From an uncultured Clostridia bacterium (lineage in GTDB: Bacteria > Bacillota > Clostridia > Lachnospirales > CAG-274): DNA of 36,886 nt. Positions within the stretch are counted from its first letter, which is position 1. Every line of letters begins with the position of its first letter. Shown here piece after piece: positions 15,579 to 23,285 of the stretch. The notes below the pieces were generated by a model that worked only from the letters and a program-made list of their open reading frames with translations, made no database searches and had not been told where the DNA came from. The DNA is taken from NCBI GenBank assembly GCA_947630725.1, contig CANRIS010000005.1, positions 1 to 36,886 of the forward strand, given 5' to 3'. Position numbers and translations under genes: made by a program.

Positions 15579-16090
15579 TCAATGTATGGGAAAACCTTAA
15601 GGAAAAGCTCTTTCCGCCAAACTTTGAAGAAGAATATTATGACGAAGAAGGCGTAGAGGAATACGAAGACAACGATTATGACGGAGGCTCCGCCCCAAGA
15701 CAGGTAAACAGAACCTCGCCATCGGGCAGAAGGTATACGTCAAGCCGCTACGGGGCAAACTCAAAGGTGTATAAGATCGACACAAATATCCAGATGGAGG
15801 TGCTTGTGAGCAATCCCACCAGCGTGGAAGAGGCAGGAGAGGCCTGTGACGCCCTCAGAGACAGAAAAACCGTTGTTGTCAATCTTTCAAAAGTCAATTT
15901 TGCCACTGCTCAGAGAATCAGCGACTTTCTCAGCGGTGCAAGCTATGTTCTTGACGGCACCCTTCAGTTGATCTCGGACGAGATACTCATTATCGGTCCC
16001 ATGAATGTAGATATTACGGGAAACTTTGCCGATGAGCTTCAGGCGAACGGCATAGATATACCAAAGACCTCTTCGACAAAGTGGAGATAA
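15575..16090 (+). CDS. sepF: Cell division protein SepF
   Basis: A 171-residue FtsZ-bundling protein that ties the Z-ring to the membrane. The N-terminus (MINVWENLKEKLF) is the amphipathic membrane-targeting helix, followed by an acidic and then basic flexible linker (about 20-70). The C-terminal SepF domain (about 80-165) has NPTSVEEAGEACDALRDRK, VVVNLSKVNFATAQRISDFL and DEILIIGPMNVDI. The gene overlaps yggS by 4 bp and lies 7 bp before ylmG. Confidence 0.95.
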   Translation: MINVWENLKEKLFPPNFEEEYYDEEGVEEYEDNDYDGGSAPRQVNRTSPSGRRYTSSRYGANSKVYKIDTNIQMEVLVSNPTSVEEAGEACDALRDRKTVVVNLSKVNFATAQRISDFLSGASYVLDGTLQLISDEILIIGPMNVDITGNFADELQANGIDIPKTSSTKWR

Positions 16091-16097
16091 GCTTAAT

Positions 16098-16397
16098 ATG
16101 ATGAATATGATGAGTTTAAAATTTTTACTCGTAAGAACCATACAGGGTATGTCAAGGCTGTTTTATATACTTATACTCATAAGATGTCTGCTGAGCTGGC
16201 TGCCCATTGACAGAAGAAACAAATTTGTCGATCTTATTTATACGCTGACGGAGCCTGTTCTCGCTCCCATAAGGAGACTTTTTGACAGATCTCCTCTTGG
16301 CGGCGGCATCGGACTTGATTTTTCTCCCGTCATAGCCATTCTGCTTGTGGAGCTTTTGTGCAATCTTATTGTTATGGTGATAGTAAGATATGTCTGA
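16098..16397 (+). CDS. ylmG: YggT family membrane protein (YlmG)
   Basis: A 99-residue protein with two membrane helices. RLFYILILIRCLLSWLPID and TEPVLAPIRRLFDRSPL with the following GLDFSPVIAILLVELL are the YggT family signatures. The family is linked to membrane organisation and division in bacteria and plastids; the molecular role is not settled. Two adjacent ATGs (16098, 16101) are possible; GGAG at 16083 favours the first. The 3' end overlaps ylmH by 8 bp. Confidence 0.92.
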   Translation: MMNMMSLKFLLVRTIQGMSRLFYILILIRCLLSWLPIDRRNKFVDLIYTLTEPVLAPIRRLFDRSPLGGGIGLDFSPVIAILLVELLCNLIVMVIVRYV

Positions 16398-17175
16398 CAA
16401 AAACGAGCTTTTAAAGAGCATTGACGACAGCAGGCTGAGACTTTTTGTCGCAAAGGGACTTGACAGAGCCGAGGCAGCCTGCAGAAGGAAAGAACCTTAT
16501 TTTTCGGATTTTGCGGATCCTGTCAGCGCAGCAAGGCTAAGGGCTTTGGCGCAGGACTGCTTTTCGGAGCTTGATATAAGGCTATGGGGCGGATATGAAG
16601 ATGCCGAAAGGCTTATGGTAGGATTTTTTCCCGAATTTTGCGAGGAGTATGACTTCCCCATAGAGACAGTCCTCATAAGCTGCAGCGCCTACGGTACGGA
16701 AAGGCTTTCGCACAGAGCTCTTCTCGGCTCGGTGCTTGGGCTTGGCATAGAAAGAGACAGGACGGGCGACATAATCCTCAGAGAAAATGAAGCACTGATT
16801 TTTGTTGAGACTTATGTGGCGGACTTTGTTGCGGCAAATCTCGAAAAGGTCGGCAGAACAAGGGTTGGCTGCGCTGTCACGGAGGATACCGAAAGATTTA
16901 CGCAGACGATCGGAGTTAACGAGATCATAAAAACGGCGGCATCGGAGAGGGTAGATGCTGTTATTTCGGCAGGACTTGGCATATCGAGAGGAAAGGCATC
17001 CGATGCTGTAAAAGCGGGAAAGGTTTTTGTAAACTGGCAGCAAATCACAAGCTCCTCAAAAAAGCTTGTCCCCGGAGATGTAGTTACCCTCAGAGGTACG
17101 GGAAGGCTCAAAATATTGGACTTTTTGGGAAAAACAAAAAAAGACAGGCTTAAAATAAAGCTTATAAAATACTGA
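16390..17175 (+). CDS. ylmH: YlmH family S4-domain RNA-binding protein
   Basis: A 261-residue protein: an N-terminal YlmH domain (about 1-170) and a C-terminal S4 domain (about 180-245) with ERVDAVISAGLGISRGKASD and KAGKVFVNWQ. YlmH was long tied to division by its position and has more recently been tied to rescue of stalled ribosomes. It has almost no ribosome binding site of its own and starts inside ylmG, so it is likely translated by coupling. It is followed by divIVA after 33 bp. Confidence 0.93.
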   Translation: MSDKNELLKSIDDSRLRLFVAKGLDRAEAACRRKEPYFSDFADPVSAARLRALAQDCFSELDIRLWGGYEDAERLMVGFFPEFCEEYDFPIETVLISCSAYGTERLSHRALLGSVLGLGIERDRTGDIILRENEALIFVETYVADFVAANLEKVGRTRVGCAVTEDTERFTQTIGVNEIIKTAASERVDAVISAGLGISRGKASDAVKAGKVFVNWQQITSSSKKLVPGDVVTLRGTGRLKILDFLGKTKKDRLKIKLIKY

Positions 17176-17208
17176 AAAGAGAGCCTGTGTCTGTAGGAGG
17201 GACAGAAA

Positions 17209-17730
17209 TTGATTACACCTATTGATATTGAAACGGTTGAATTTAAAAAGGTTGCGTTGGGCTATGCGCCCGATGCGGTAGACGAGTTTCTGAACAAGGT
17301 CATTGTAGACGTGGAGAAACTGTATAAAGAAAATTCCTCCTATAGGGACAAAATAAGAAACCTTGAAGAAACAATATCCTATTATAAGTCTCTTGAAGAC
17401 ACTATCAGAAATTCAATAATGCTTGCCGAAAAAGCCTCGGAGCAGTCAAGACAGAATGCGGCTGAAAAGGCTGCCGTTATTCTTGAAAAGGCTCAGAAGC
17501 TGGCGGACGAAAAGCTGCTTTCGGCTAACAAGGAGCTTTATGAAACCCAGGCTCGCATAGCCGACCTTCGCACAAGGTTTGATGTACTTTCAAAGGGTAT
17601 AAAAAATCTTATCGAAACGGAGCTTGACTACATAGAAAAATGCAGTGAGCTTATTGAAAAGGCTGACTTTTCTTCAATAGAAGAAGCAGCCGCCGCTGAC
17701 GAAACCGAAACAGAAAAAAACAATAAATAA
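17209..17730 (+). CDS. divIVA: DivIVA domain-containing protein
   Basis: A 173-residue coiled-coil protein that senses curved membrane at poles and septa. It starts with TTG; GGAGG (17196-17200) lies 8 nt upstream. The conserved N-terminal domain reads ITPIDIETVEFKKVALGYAP then DAVDEFLNKVIVDVEKLY, which contains the membrane-binding loop and first coiled coil. A longer coiled coil (about 60-150) and a short acidic, Asn/Lys tail follow. It closes the division cluster. In relatives ileS often comes next; here the next gene is valS on the other strand. Confidence 0.93.
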   Translation: MITPIDIETVEFKKVALGYAPDAVDEFLNKVIVDVEKLYKENSSYRDKIRNLEETISYYKSLEDTIRNSIMLAEKASEQSRQNAAEKAAVILEKAQKLADEKLLSANKELYETQARIADLRTRFDVLSKGIKNLIETELDYIEKCSELIEKADFSSIEEAAAADETETEKNNK

Positions 17731-17777
17731 AATCAATATAAAAGTCAATATAAAATTATTATAAATTATTATAAAAT

Positions 17778-17811
17778 TACTGCCGCAGCATTAAAACTGC
17801 GGCAGTTTTTA
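17778..17811 (+). terminator. Terminator after divIVA
   Basis: ACTGCCGCAG (17779-17788) pairs with CTGCGGCAGT (17797-17806) around an 8-nt loop, followed by a run of T. Confidence 0.92.
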
Positions 17812-17896
17812 GATTGACAAAAAAGTATATTGAACGAAAATATAAAAATATAAAACGAATATATTATTATGCATCGCAGACTTTAATCCGCAGGTA

Positions 17897-18014
17897 GTGT
17901 CCGAAAGATGTCGGATTGCCCGAAGGGCAACTTTTCCGTAAGGAAAAGCACTGATGGTGTCCGAAAGATGTCGGATTGCCCGAAGGGCAACTTTTCCGTA
18001 AGGAAAAGCACTGA
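17897..18014. repeat. Two tandem copies of a 60-bp structured intergenic repeat
   Basis: Copies start at 17897 and 17957, exactly 60 bp apart, with 58 identical bases. Each unit holds three small hairpins: TCCGA-aagatg-TCGGA, TTGCCC-gaa-GGGCAA and CTTTTCC-gta-GGAAAAG. Frames through it repeat GKVALRAIRHLSDT and are not believable genes. The form is that of a REP- or MITE-like dispersed element caught in tandem. It fills most of the 313-bp gap between divIVA and valS. Confidence 0.85.
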
Positions 18015-18061
18015 GCAATAGCTTTGCCCGTCCTATATCCAAATAAAGTAGCTTATCTTGT

Positions 18062-18119
18062 CCGGCACGCACATTTGGGCTGTCATCAAAATGCGGCTGC
18101 ATTTTGATGACAGCGTGTC
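18062..18119. other. Very stable hairpin next to the valS stop
   Basis: A perfect 16-bp stem, 18079-18094 with 18099-18114 around GGCT (5' arm GCTGTCATCAAAATGC). It is extended by CCGGCACGC (18062-18070) against GCGTGTCGG (18113-18121 region) with a bulge. There is no U-tract on the minus side, so it may protect the valS mRNA 3' end rather than act as a standard terminator. On the plus side ATTTTTT follows shortly after. Confidence 0.7.
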
Positions 18120-18123
18120 GGTG

Positions 18124-20766
18124 TTATTTTTTAAGCGCCGAAAGCTGTTCTTCTACGGCAGCAAGCATTTTTCTGTACTTTTCACCCTTGGCCTTTTCTT
18201 CATTTATTACCTTTTCGGGAGCCTTTGAGACAAAGCCGCTGTTGGAGAGCTTCTTTTCGACTCTTTCAACCTCTTTTATGAGCTTTTCTTTTTCCTTTGA
18301 AAGCCTTGCGGTTTCCTTTTCAATATCAATAAGCTCTGCAAAGGGTATTGATATAAGTCCATCGGGAATGACTATGCTCACAAAGTCGCTGCCCTTGTCT
18401 GCCGTGCTGTCCTCTATTATGACATTGGACGCTCCCGCAAGGGACGCAAAGAAGGATTTGCTTTTTGCAAATATATTTCTTATCTCGGGATCCTCCGAGC
18501 CGATGTATATATCCACCTTTTTTGAGGGAGCCACGTTCATATCCGAACGGCGGTTTCTTATATTTTTGAGAGCCGTCTTTATAAGTCCTATGGCGTTTTC
18601 TTCATCGGGGAAGTTATACTCGGGCTTATAAACAGGCCACGAGGATACCATAATAGACTCCTCCTCGTCCTGCAGGGATGTAAATATCTCTTCGGTTATG
18701 AAGGGCATACAGGGGTGGAGAAGCTTGAGAGCCGTTATAAGCACGGTTTTCAGAGTGTGGAGGGCTGCGTTTCTGGTGGGGTCGTCCTCATTATAAAGGC
18801 GGGGCTTTACCATTTCGATATACCAGTCGCAGAACTCGTCCCATATAAAGTCATATGTGTTCTGAACGGCTACTCCCAGCTCATAGGCTTCGAGGTTTTC
18901 GGTTACGTTTTTGACAAGGGAGTTTGCCTTTGACAATATCCATTTGTCGGCATCTGTCAGCTCGGAGGGGCTGCAGCTTATGTCCTCTCCGTCCTTAAAA
19001 TTCATAAGTATGAAACGTGTCGCATTCCAGAGCTTGTTTGTGAAGTTTCGGTTTGCGGTCACTTTTTCCTCTCTCCAGCGCATATCGTTTCCGGGGGCGT
19101 TTCCCGTAATGAGAGTGAGACGGAGCACGTCTGCGCCAACCTCGTTTATTACCTCGAGAGGGTCAACGCCGTTGCCGAGGGATTTTGACATTTTTCTTCC
19201 TAAATTATCCCTTACAAGGCCGTGAATGAGGACTTTTCTGAACGGAACGTCTTTCATCTGTTCCATTCCCGAAAATACCATTCTTATTACCCAGAAGAAT
19301 ATAATGTCATAGCCCGTAACAAGCACGCTTGTGGGATAGAAATACTTAAGCTCCTCGGTTTCATCGGGCCATCCCAAAGTGGAGAAAGGCCAGAGAGCCG
19401 ATGAGAACCATGTGTCGAGAGAGTCCTCGTCCTGTTTAAGAGCTGTACAGCCGCACTTTTCGCAGGAATCGGGCTTTTTGGCGGATACGTTTATATGACC
19501 GCACTTTTCGCAGTAGTATGCGGGTATTCTGTGACCCCACCAAAGCTGACGGGAGATACACCAGTCGTGTATGTTTTCAAGCCAGTGAAGATAGGTTTTT
19601 CCGAAACGCTCGGGTATAAATTCAAGTCTTTTGTCCTTAAGGACTTCTATGGCAGGCTTTGCAAGCTCGTCCATTTTTACAAACCACTGACTTTTTATGA
19701 GAGGTTCGATAACGTCTCCGCAGCGGTCGTGAGTACCTACGGCGTGCCTGATGTTTTCGGTTCTGATATAAAGCCCCATTTCGTCAAGCTCTTTTATGAT
19801 CTGCTTTCTTGCCTCATAGCGATCCATTCCTGCGAATTTTCCGCCGTTTTCGTTTATTGTGCCGTCATCATTCAGTATGTTTATGCAGGGGAGATTGTGT
19901 CTTAAGCCTACTTCAAAATCGTTGGGGTCGTGAGCAGGGGTTATCTTTACAACGCCCGTACCGAATTTCATATCTACATAGGAGTCTGCAATGACGGGTA
20001 TTTCTCTGTCCACAAAGGGGAGAATACACACCTTGCCCACAACGTCCTTATATCTGTCGTCCTCGGGGTTTACTGCAATCGCAGTATCTCCAAGCATAGT
20101 TTCGGGACGTGTCGTGGCAAATTCAAGAAATTCGTCCGTGCCCTTTATAGGATATTTGAGGTGATAGAAATGTCCGTCCATATCCTCGTGGACAACCTCT
20201 GCGTCGGAAATTGTGGTCTTGCAGGTGGGACACCAGTTTATGAGTTTTTCGCCCTTATATATCCAGCCTTTTTTATAGAGGCGCACAAATACCTCCAGAA
20301 CGGCCTTTGAAAGACCCTCGTCCATTGTAAAGCGCTCTCTCTCCCAGTCGCATGAGGAGCCAAGCTTTTTGAGTTGATTTATTATTCTTGAACCGTATTC
20401 ACGTTTCCACGCCCATGCGCGCTCCAAAAAAGCCTCTCTGCCGATGTCCTTTTTTGTGAGTCCTTCCTCCGCCATCTGATTTACGATTTTTACCTCTGTA
20501 GAAATGCTTGCGTGATCCGTACCGGGCAGCCAAAGGGCATTGTATCCCTGCATTCTTCTGAAACGGATTATCATATCCTGCATAGCATTGTCAAGGGCGT
20601 GACCCATATGGAGCTGCCCCGTTATGTTCGGCGGGGGAATGACGATCGTAAAAGGCTTTTTGCTGTTGTCGGGTACAGCGTGAAAATAGTTTTTTTCAAG
20701 CCATTTTGAATAAATTCTGTCCTCTACGACCGAATGGTCATAGTTTTTTTCAAGCTGTTTATACAT
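18124..20766 (-). CDS. valS: Valyl-tRNA synthetase
   Basis: An 880-residue class I synthetase that charges tRNA-Val, of normal bacterial length. HIGH is HMGH at 53-56 (PPPNITGQLHMGH), and KMSKS is intact at 525-529. The editing domain lies between (about 190-340, with ATTRPETMLGDTAI). A zinc ribbon is at 419-438 (CEKCG ... CEKCG). The anticodon-binding domain and the C-terminal coiled coil (from about 810) complete the protein. AGGAGGTC precedes the ATG. It is the second gene after a T-box leader with a valine specifier, 55 bp behind an EamA transporter, and is expected to be induced when tRNA-Val is uncharged. Confidence 0.98.
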   Translation of the reverse strand: MYKQLEKNYDHSVVEDRIYSKWLEKNYFHAVPDNSKKPFTIVIPPPNITGQLHMGHALDNAMQDMIIRFRRMQGYNALWLPGTDHASISTEVKIVNQMAEEGLTKKDIGREAFLERAWAWKREYGSRIINQLKKLGSSCDWERERFTMDEGLSKAVLEVFVRLYKKGWIYKGEKLINWCPTCKTTISDAEVVHEDMDGHFYHLKYPIKGTDEFLEFATTRPETMLGDTAIAVNPEDDRYKDVVGKVCILPFVDREIPVIADSYVDMKFGTGVVKITPAHDPNDFEVGLRHNLPCINILNDDGTINENGGKFAGMDRYEARKQIIKELDEMGLYIRTENIRHAVGTHDRCGDVIEPLIKSQWFVKMDELAKPAIEVLKDKRLEFIPERFGKTYLHWLENIHDWCISRQLWWGHRIPAYYCEKCGHINVSAKKPDSCEKCGCTALKQDEDSLDTWFSSALWPFSTLGWPDETEELKYFYPTSVLVTGYDIIFFWVIRMVFSGMEQMKDVPFRKVLIHGLVRDNLGRKMSKSLGNGVDPLEVINEVGADVLRLTLITGNAPGNDMRWREEKVTANRNFTNKLWNATRFILMNFKDGEDISCSPSELTDADKWILSKANSLVKNVTENLEAYELGVAVQNTYDFIWDEFCDWYIEMVKPRLYNEDDPTRNAALHTLKTVLITALKLLHPCMPFITEEIFTSLQDEEESIMVSSWPVYKPEYNFPDEENAIGLIKTALKNIRNRRSDMNVAPSKKVDIYIGSEDPEIRNIFAKSKSFFASLAGASNVIIEDSTADKGSDFVSIVIPDGLISIPFAELIDIEKETARLSKEKEKLIKEVERVEKKLSNSGFVSKAPEKVINEEKAKGEKYRKMLAAVEEQLSALKK

Positions 20767-20788
20767 TTTTGACCTCCTGTTTATATTT

Positions 20789-20838
20789 ATACCGAAGCTT
20801 TTTTTATATTTATATTTATATTTATTGTGCTTCGGTAT
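20789..20838 (-). other. Inverted repeat between the transporter and valS
   Basis: ATACCGAAGC (20789-20798) and GCTTCGGTAT (20829-20838) are perfect complements. The 30-nt loop is a tandem ATATTT-type microrepeat. One arm lies in the last codons of the transporter gene. There is no U-tract, so it could be an mRNA stability or processing element setting the relative level of valS. Confidence 0.55.
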
Positions 20839-21721
20839 CCGACCCTGCCGTTATAAATATTATTGCAAGAATAAAGGCAAAGCCTATGATGTCTGTAAGA
20901 TTGAATTTTGTACCGAGCCATACCGCAGAAATGACGGTTGCCGCAACAGGCTCTATTGAGGCTGCCATACCTGCTTTTATGGGGCCGACATCTCCCACAC
21001 CTCTGAGATAAAGTGTAAAGGCCGCTACCGTACCCACAAAGCACACTATAAAACACATTAATAAGGATATTATATCAAAATCGGGGGTATTCCGCCAGCC
21101 CCTTATAATAACGAAAAGCAGTACGCCGCCTATGAGCATTCCCAAACCCGTGACGCATATGCTGCCGTATTTTTTTATTATACCTTCGGGAGCCGCATTG
21201 TATATAAATGTAGTCAGCGCCGCCAGAAGCCCCCAGAAAAGAGCCTGTTTTGAAATAACGAGTGACGAAGGATCCCCGTGGGTCGATATGAGAAACACGC
21301 CCGCTATGGCAAGCATAACAGCCACTGTCTCCCTTAGCTTGGGAGATCTGGGAGTTTTTATACATACAAAGGCTATAACCATTATGGGAAAGAGGTATTC
21401 AAGCACTGTCGCAGTACCTGAGTTTGAATAGAATATGGCAGTCAGATACGACAACTGACACAGCATAAGTCCGAAAACCGAAAACACGAGCAGCACAGCC
21501 GTGTCTTTTTTGTCGGAGAATATTCTGAAAAGCTGCCTTTTGTCTCTGACGATCATAAAAAGCGAAAGCACGATTCCCGCAAAGAGCATTCTCACAGCGG
21601 CAAGCCATTGCGCCGAAAAGCCGTATTCCATAAAAAGATATTGGCTGCAGGTGCCCGAAAATCCCCACAAAAAACCTCCGCTCAGCACGCAGAGCATACC
21701 TCTTGTATGTTTGTTCTTCAT
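20822..21721 (-). CDS. EamA (DMT) family transporter under a valine T-box
   Basis: About 299 residues, ten predicted helices in two EamA repeats. The first repeat opens with GMLCVLSGGFLWGFSGTCSQ and contains LSYLTAIFYSNSGTATVLEY. The second has GLLAALTTFIYNAAPEGIIK and ends at the EP-type motif GMAASIEPVAATVISAVWLG. Members export or take up amino acids and other metabolites. The start is uncertain: ATG at 21721 (MKNKHTRG) or 21736; neither has an ideally spaced site, and the frame further upstream lies inside the T-box. Because the leader senses tRNA-Val, I infer that this carrier moves valine or another branched-chain amino acid, probably inward; the direction is not shown. Confidence 0.88.
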   Translation of the reverse strand: MKNKHTRGMLCVLSGGFLWGFSGTCSQYLFMEYGFSAQWLAAVRMLFAGIVLSLFMIVRDKRQLFRIFSDKKDTAVLLVFSVFGLMLCQLSYLTAIFYSNSGTATVLEYLFPIMVIAFVCIKTPRSPKLRETVAVMLAIAGVFLISTHGDPSSLVISKQALFWGLLAALTTFIYNAAPEGIIKKYGSICVTGLGMLIGGVLLFVIIRGWRNTPDFDIISLLMCFIVCFVGTVAAFTLYLRGVGDVGPIKAGMAASIEPVAATVISAVWLGTKFNLTDIIGFAFILAIIFITAGSDTEAQ

Positions 21722-21747
21722 ATTGACATTACACATTACCTTTCTGC

Positions 21748-22013
21748 CAAAATAAAAAATCTCCGTCGCAAAGGACGAAGACCGCGGTACCACCTTTATT
21801 TCCCGAAGGACACTTTATCAAGGACCTTGCGCAGATACGCAAGTATCCCTCACACCTTTAACGCAGGCGAGACGTTCCGGCTTTTCTCATAGGGCTGAGA
21901 CAGCCTGAGACTTTGTGCCGAAAGGCTCCGATGCTACCTTCATAAACCGTGTGATGGGCGTCTCTCAGCCTCGGACGCCTTCTCTGTGAACCCTAAGTTT
22001 ATTACTCCTCATC
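21748..22013 (-). promoter_or_regulatory. T-box riboswitch, valine specifier (GUA)
   Basis: On the minus strand the T-box AAGGTGGTACCGCGG lies near 21796-21782. It is followed by the terminator TCTTCGTC/GACGGAGA and six T (21781-21755). Stem I begins with GATG (22013), pairing with CATC near 21933. ATAAAC pairs with GTTTAT, and the specifier loop has AGTA on the 5' side and GAA on the 3' side. After GAA and one G the codon is GTA (21937-21935), then a purine, so valine. The UGGU bulge would pair with ACCA, matching the A discriminator of tRNA-Val. It controls the transporter and valS. Confidence 0.93.
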
Positions 22014-22030
22014 TTCTTGGCCGATAAATT

Positions 22031-22060
22031 ATGATACTGAATATAAAAGCCTTACTTCAA
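22031..22060 (-). promoter_or_regulatory. Putative promoter of the T-box operon
   Basis: Minus strand: TTGAAG (22060-22055), 18 bp, TATCAT (22036-22031), overlapping the end of the HPr-like gene. No terminator separates the two units, so read-through from upstream is also possible. Confidence 0.4.
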
Positions 22061-22294
22061 GTGTTCATAAAAAGCATTTGCAGCCATATCCTCATCCTCG
22101 CCCTCGGCTACGATGCTGAAGCTTTCGCCCTCATAGACGCCTATGGACATAACTCCCATAATGCTTTTTGCGTTTGCGCTCATATCGTTCTTGACAAGCC
22201 TTATGGAGCTTTTATACTTGCTCGCAAGCTGAACGATGTTGGCAACTGTTCTCTCTCCGTCTGTGCTTCCTACAGTAACTTTTTTTTCTACCAT
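22052..22294 (-). CDS. HPr-like protein lacking the phosphorylatable histidine (Crh-like)
   Basis: An 80-residue protein with the HPr fold but altered phosphotransfer site. The Ser46 region is intact (NAKSIMGVMSIGV), as is the C-terminal half (SIVAEGEDEDMAANAFYEHL). Where HPr has TGLHARPA this protein reads TDGERTVA, so there is no His15, and the only His in the protein is near the C-terminus. It should not relay phosphate from PEP in the PTS. It could still be phosphorylated on Ser by HPr kinase, whose gene lies 3 kb upstream, and act as a Crh-type regulator. The start at 22294 has GGGAGG 10 nt upstream. It follows whiA by 92 bp, as crh follows whiA (yvcL) in B. subtilis. Confidence 0.85.
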   Translation of the reverse strand: MVEKKVTVGSTDGERTVANIVQLASKYKSSIRLVKNDMSANAKSIMGVMSIGVYEGESFSIVAEGEDEDMAANAFYEHLK

Positions 22295-22386
22295 TTCATA
22301 TAGTCCTCCCTGACTTTTTTGGTATATATTTATGCCGCTGTATAAACGGCAAACCAGCATAACAATAAAAAGCCGAATATAGTATC

Positions 22387-23283
22387 TCAGTCCCTCAGAG
22401 ATTCTTTTATTATTTTTTGAAGTCTGTGATAGACGCCCGATTTTCCCAAAGGGGGATTTAAAAGCGCGCCAAGCTCCTGATAGCTCAGATCGGGATTTTC
22501 AAGCCTCAGTTCGGCTGTCTCCTTAAGCTTTGGAGACAGATCCCTATAACGATCTTTTTTTATCAAAAGCTCAATGGCGTTTTTTTCTCTGACCGATGCC
22601 GAAATAGTTTTCTGCATATTGGACATTTCACAGTTGATTTTTCTGTTTATGTTGTTTCTTACTTCTTTGTATATTTTTATGTTTTCAAATTTGAGAAGGG
22701 ACAGGGGAGCGGACATAATCCGCAGAAGATCCGAAATTTGTTCGCTGTCCTTTATATAAACCACAAAACGGTTTTTTCTTTCGGTTATCCCCGCATATAT
22801 GCCAAGACCTGCCATAAGCTGCTTAAGGCCGTAGGCGTGGGCATATTCCTTTTCTGAAAACTCCATATGATAGTTTTTTGACGGATCGGTCACAAAGCCG
22901 TTGACAAGAAAGGCTGTGCGCAGATATGCTCCTTTGCAGCAGTTTCGTTTTATAAGAGAGGGGTTTATGGAGGAGTCGTTTTCGAGCCGTGAGAATGAAC
23001 CCGCAAGGCTCAGTATTCTCATAACAGCCTCACCCTCATCTATGCGTATAACATAGGTTTCTCTTATTTTTTCGGGTGTATATTCATATCCGAACAGATC
23101 GCCTATAAGCTTTTTTATCCTGTCGGCATTTCGCTTGTCATCGCATACAAAAAGCATTTCTCTCGCCGATGTGTCGGCAACGCAGAGAGTGTTTATATAT
23201 GCGGACAGCTCTGCGAGACGACAATGTGTTGATACAGTGGGGTTTTCAAAGATTTCATCCTTTATTTCAGAGGTATAGGACAT
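22387..23283 (-). CDS. whiA: DNA-binding protein WhiA
   Basis: A 298-residue protein: an N-terminal LAGLIDADG-like domain (about 1-200, starting MSYTSEIKDEIF) and a C-terminal helix-turn-helix (about 235-295, LSPKLKETAELRLENPDLSY then QELGALLNPPLGKSGVYHRL). In Bacillota it affects division and chromosome segregation; in actinomycetes it controls sporulation genes. It starts 2 bp after rapZ. The usual intervening gene yvcK is absent. Confidence 0.96.
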   Translation of the reverse strand: MSYTSEIKDEIFENPTVSTHCRLAELSAYINTLCVADTSAREMLFVCDDKRNADRIKKLIGDLFGYEYTPEKIRETYVIRIDEGEAVMRILSLAGSFSRLENDSSINPSLIKRNCCKGAYLRTAFLVNGFVTDPSKNYHMEFSEKEYAHAYGLKQLMAGLGIYAGITERKNRFVVYIKDSEQISDLLRIMSAPLSLLKFENIKIYKEVRNNINRKINCEMSNMQKTISASVREKNAIELLIKKDRYRDLSPKLKETAELRLENPDLSYQELGALLNPPLGKSGVYHRLQKIIKESLRD

Positions 23284-23285
23284 AT

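Noticed and set aside
17897..18014. CRISPR array
   Set aside because: Two directly abutting 60-bp units, no unique spacers, no cas genes.
17809..18102. Small minus-strand protein with the repeat FPYGKVALRAIRHLSDT
   Set aside because: It is a translation of the structured DNA repeat, without a start site or family resemblance.
20706..21011. Plus-strand frame across the EamA 3' end
   Set aside because: Antisense to a well-supported transporter gene and its AT-microrepeat; no binding site or family.
21722..21793. N-terminal extension of the EamA protein (MVPRSSSF...)
   Set aside because: It translates the T-box and terminator of the riboswitch, which are non-coding.
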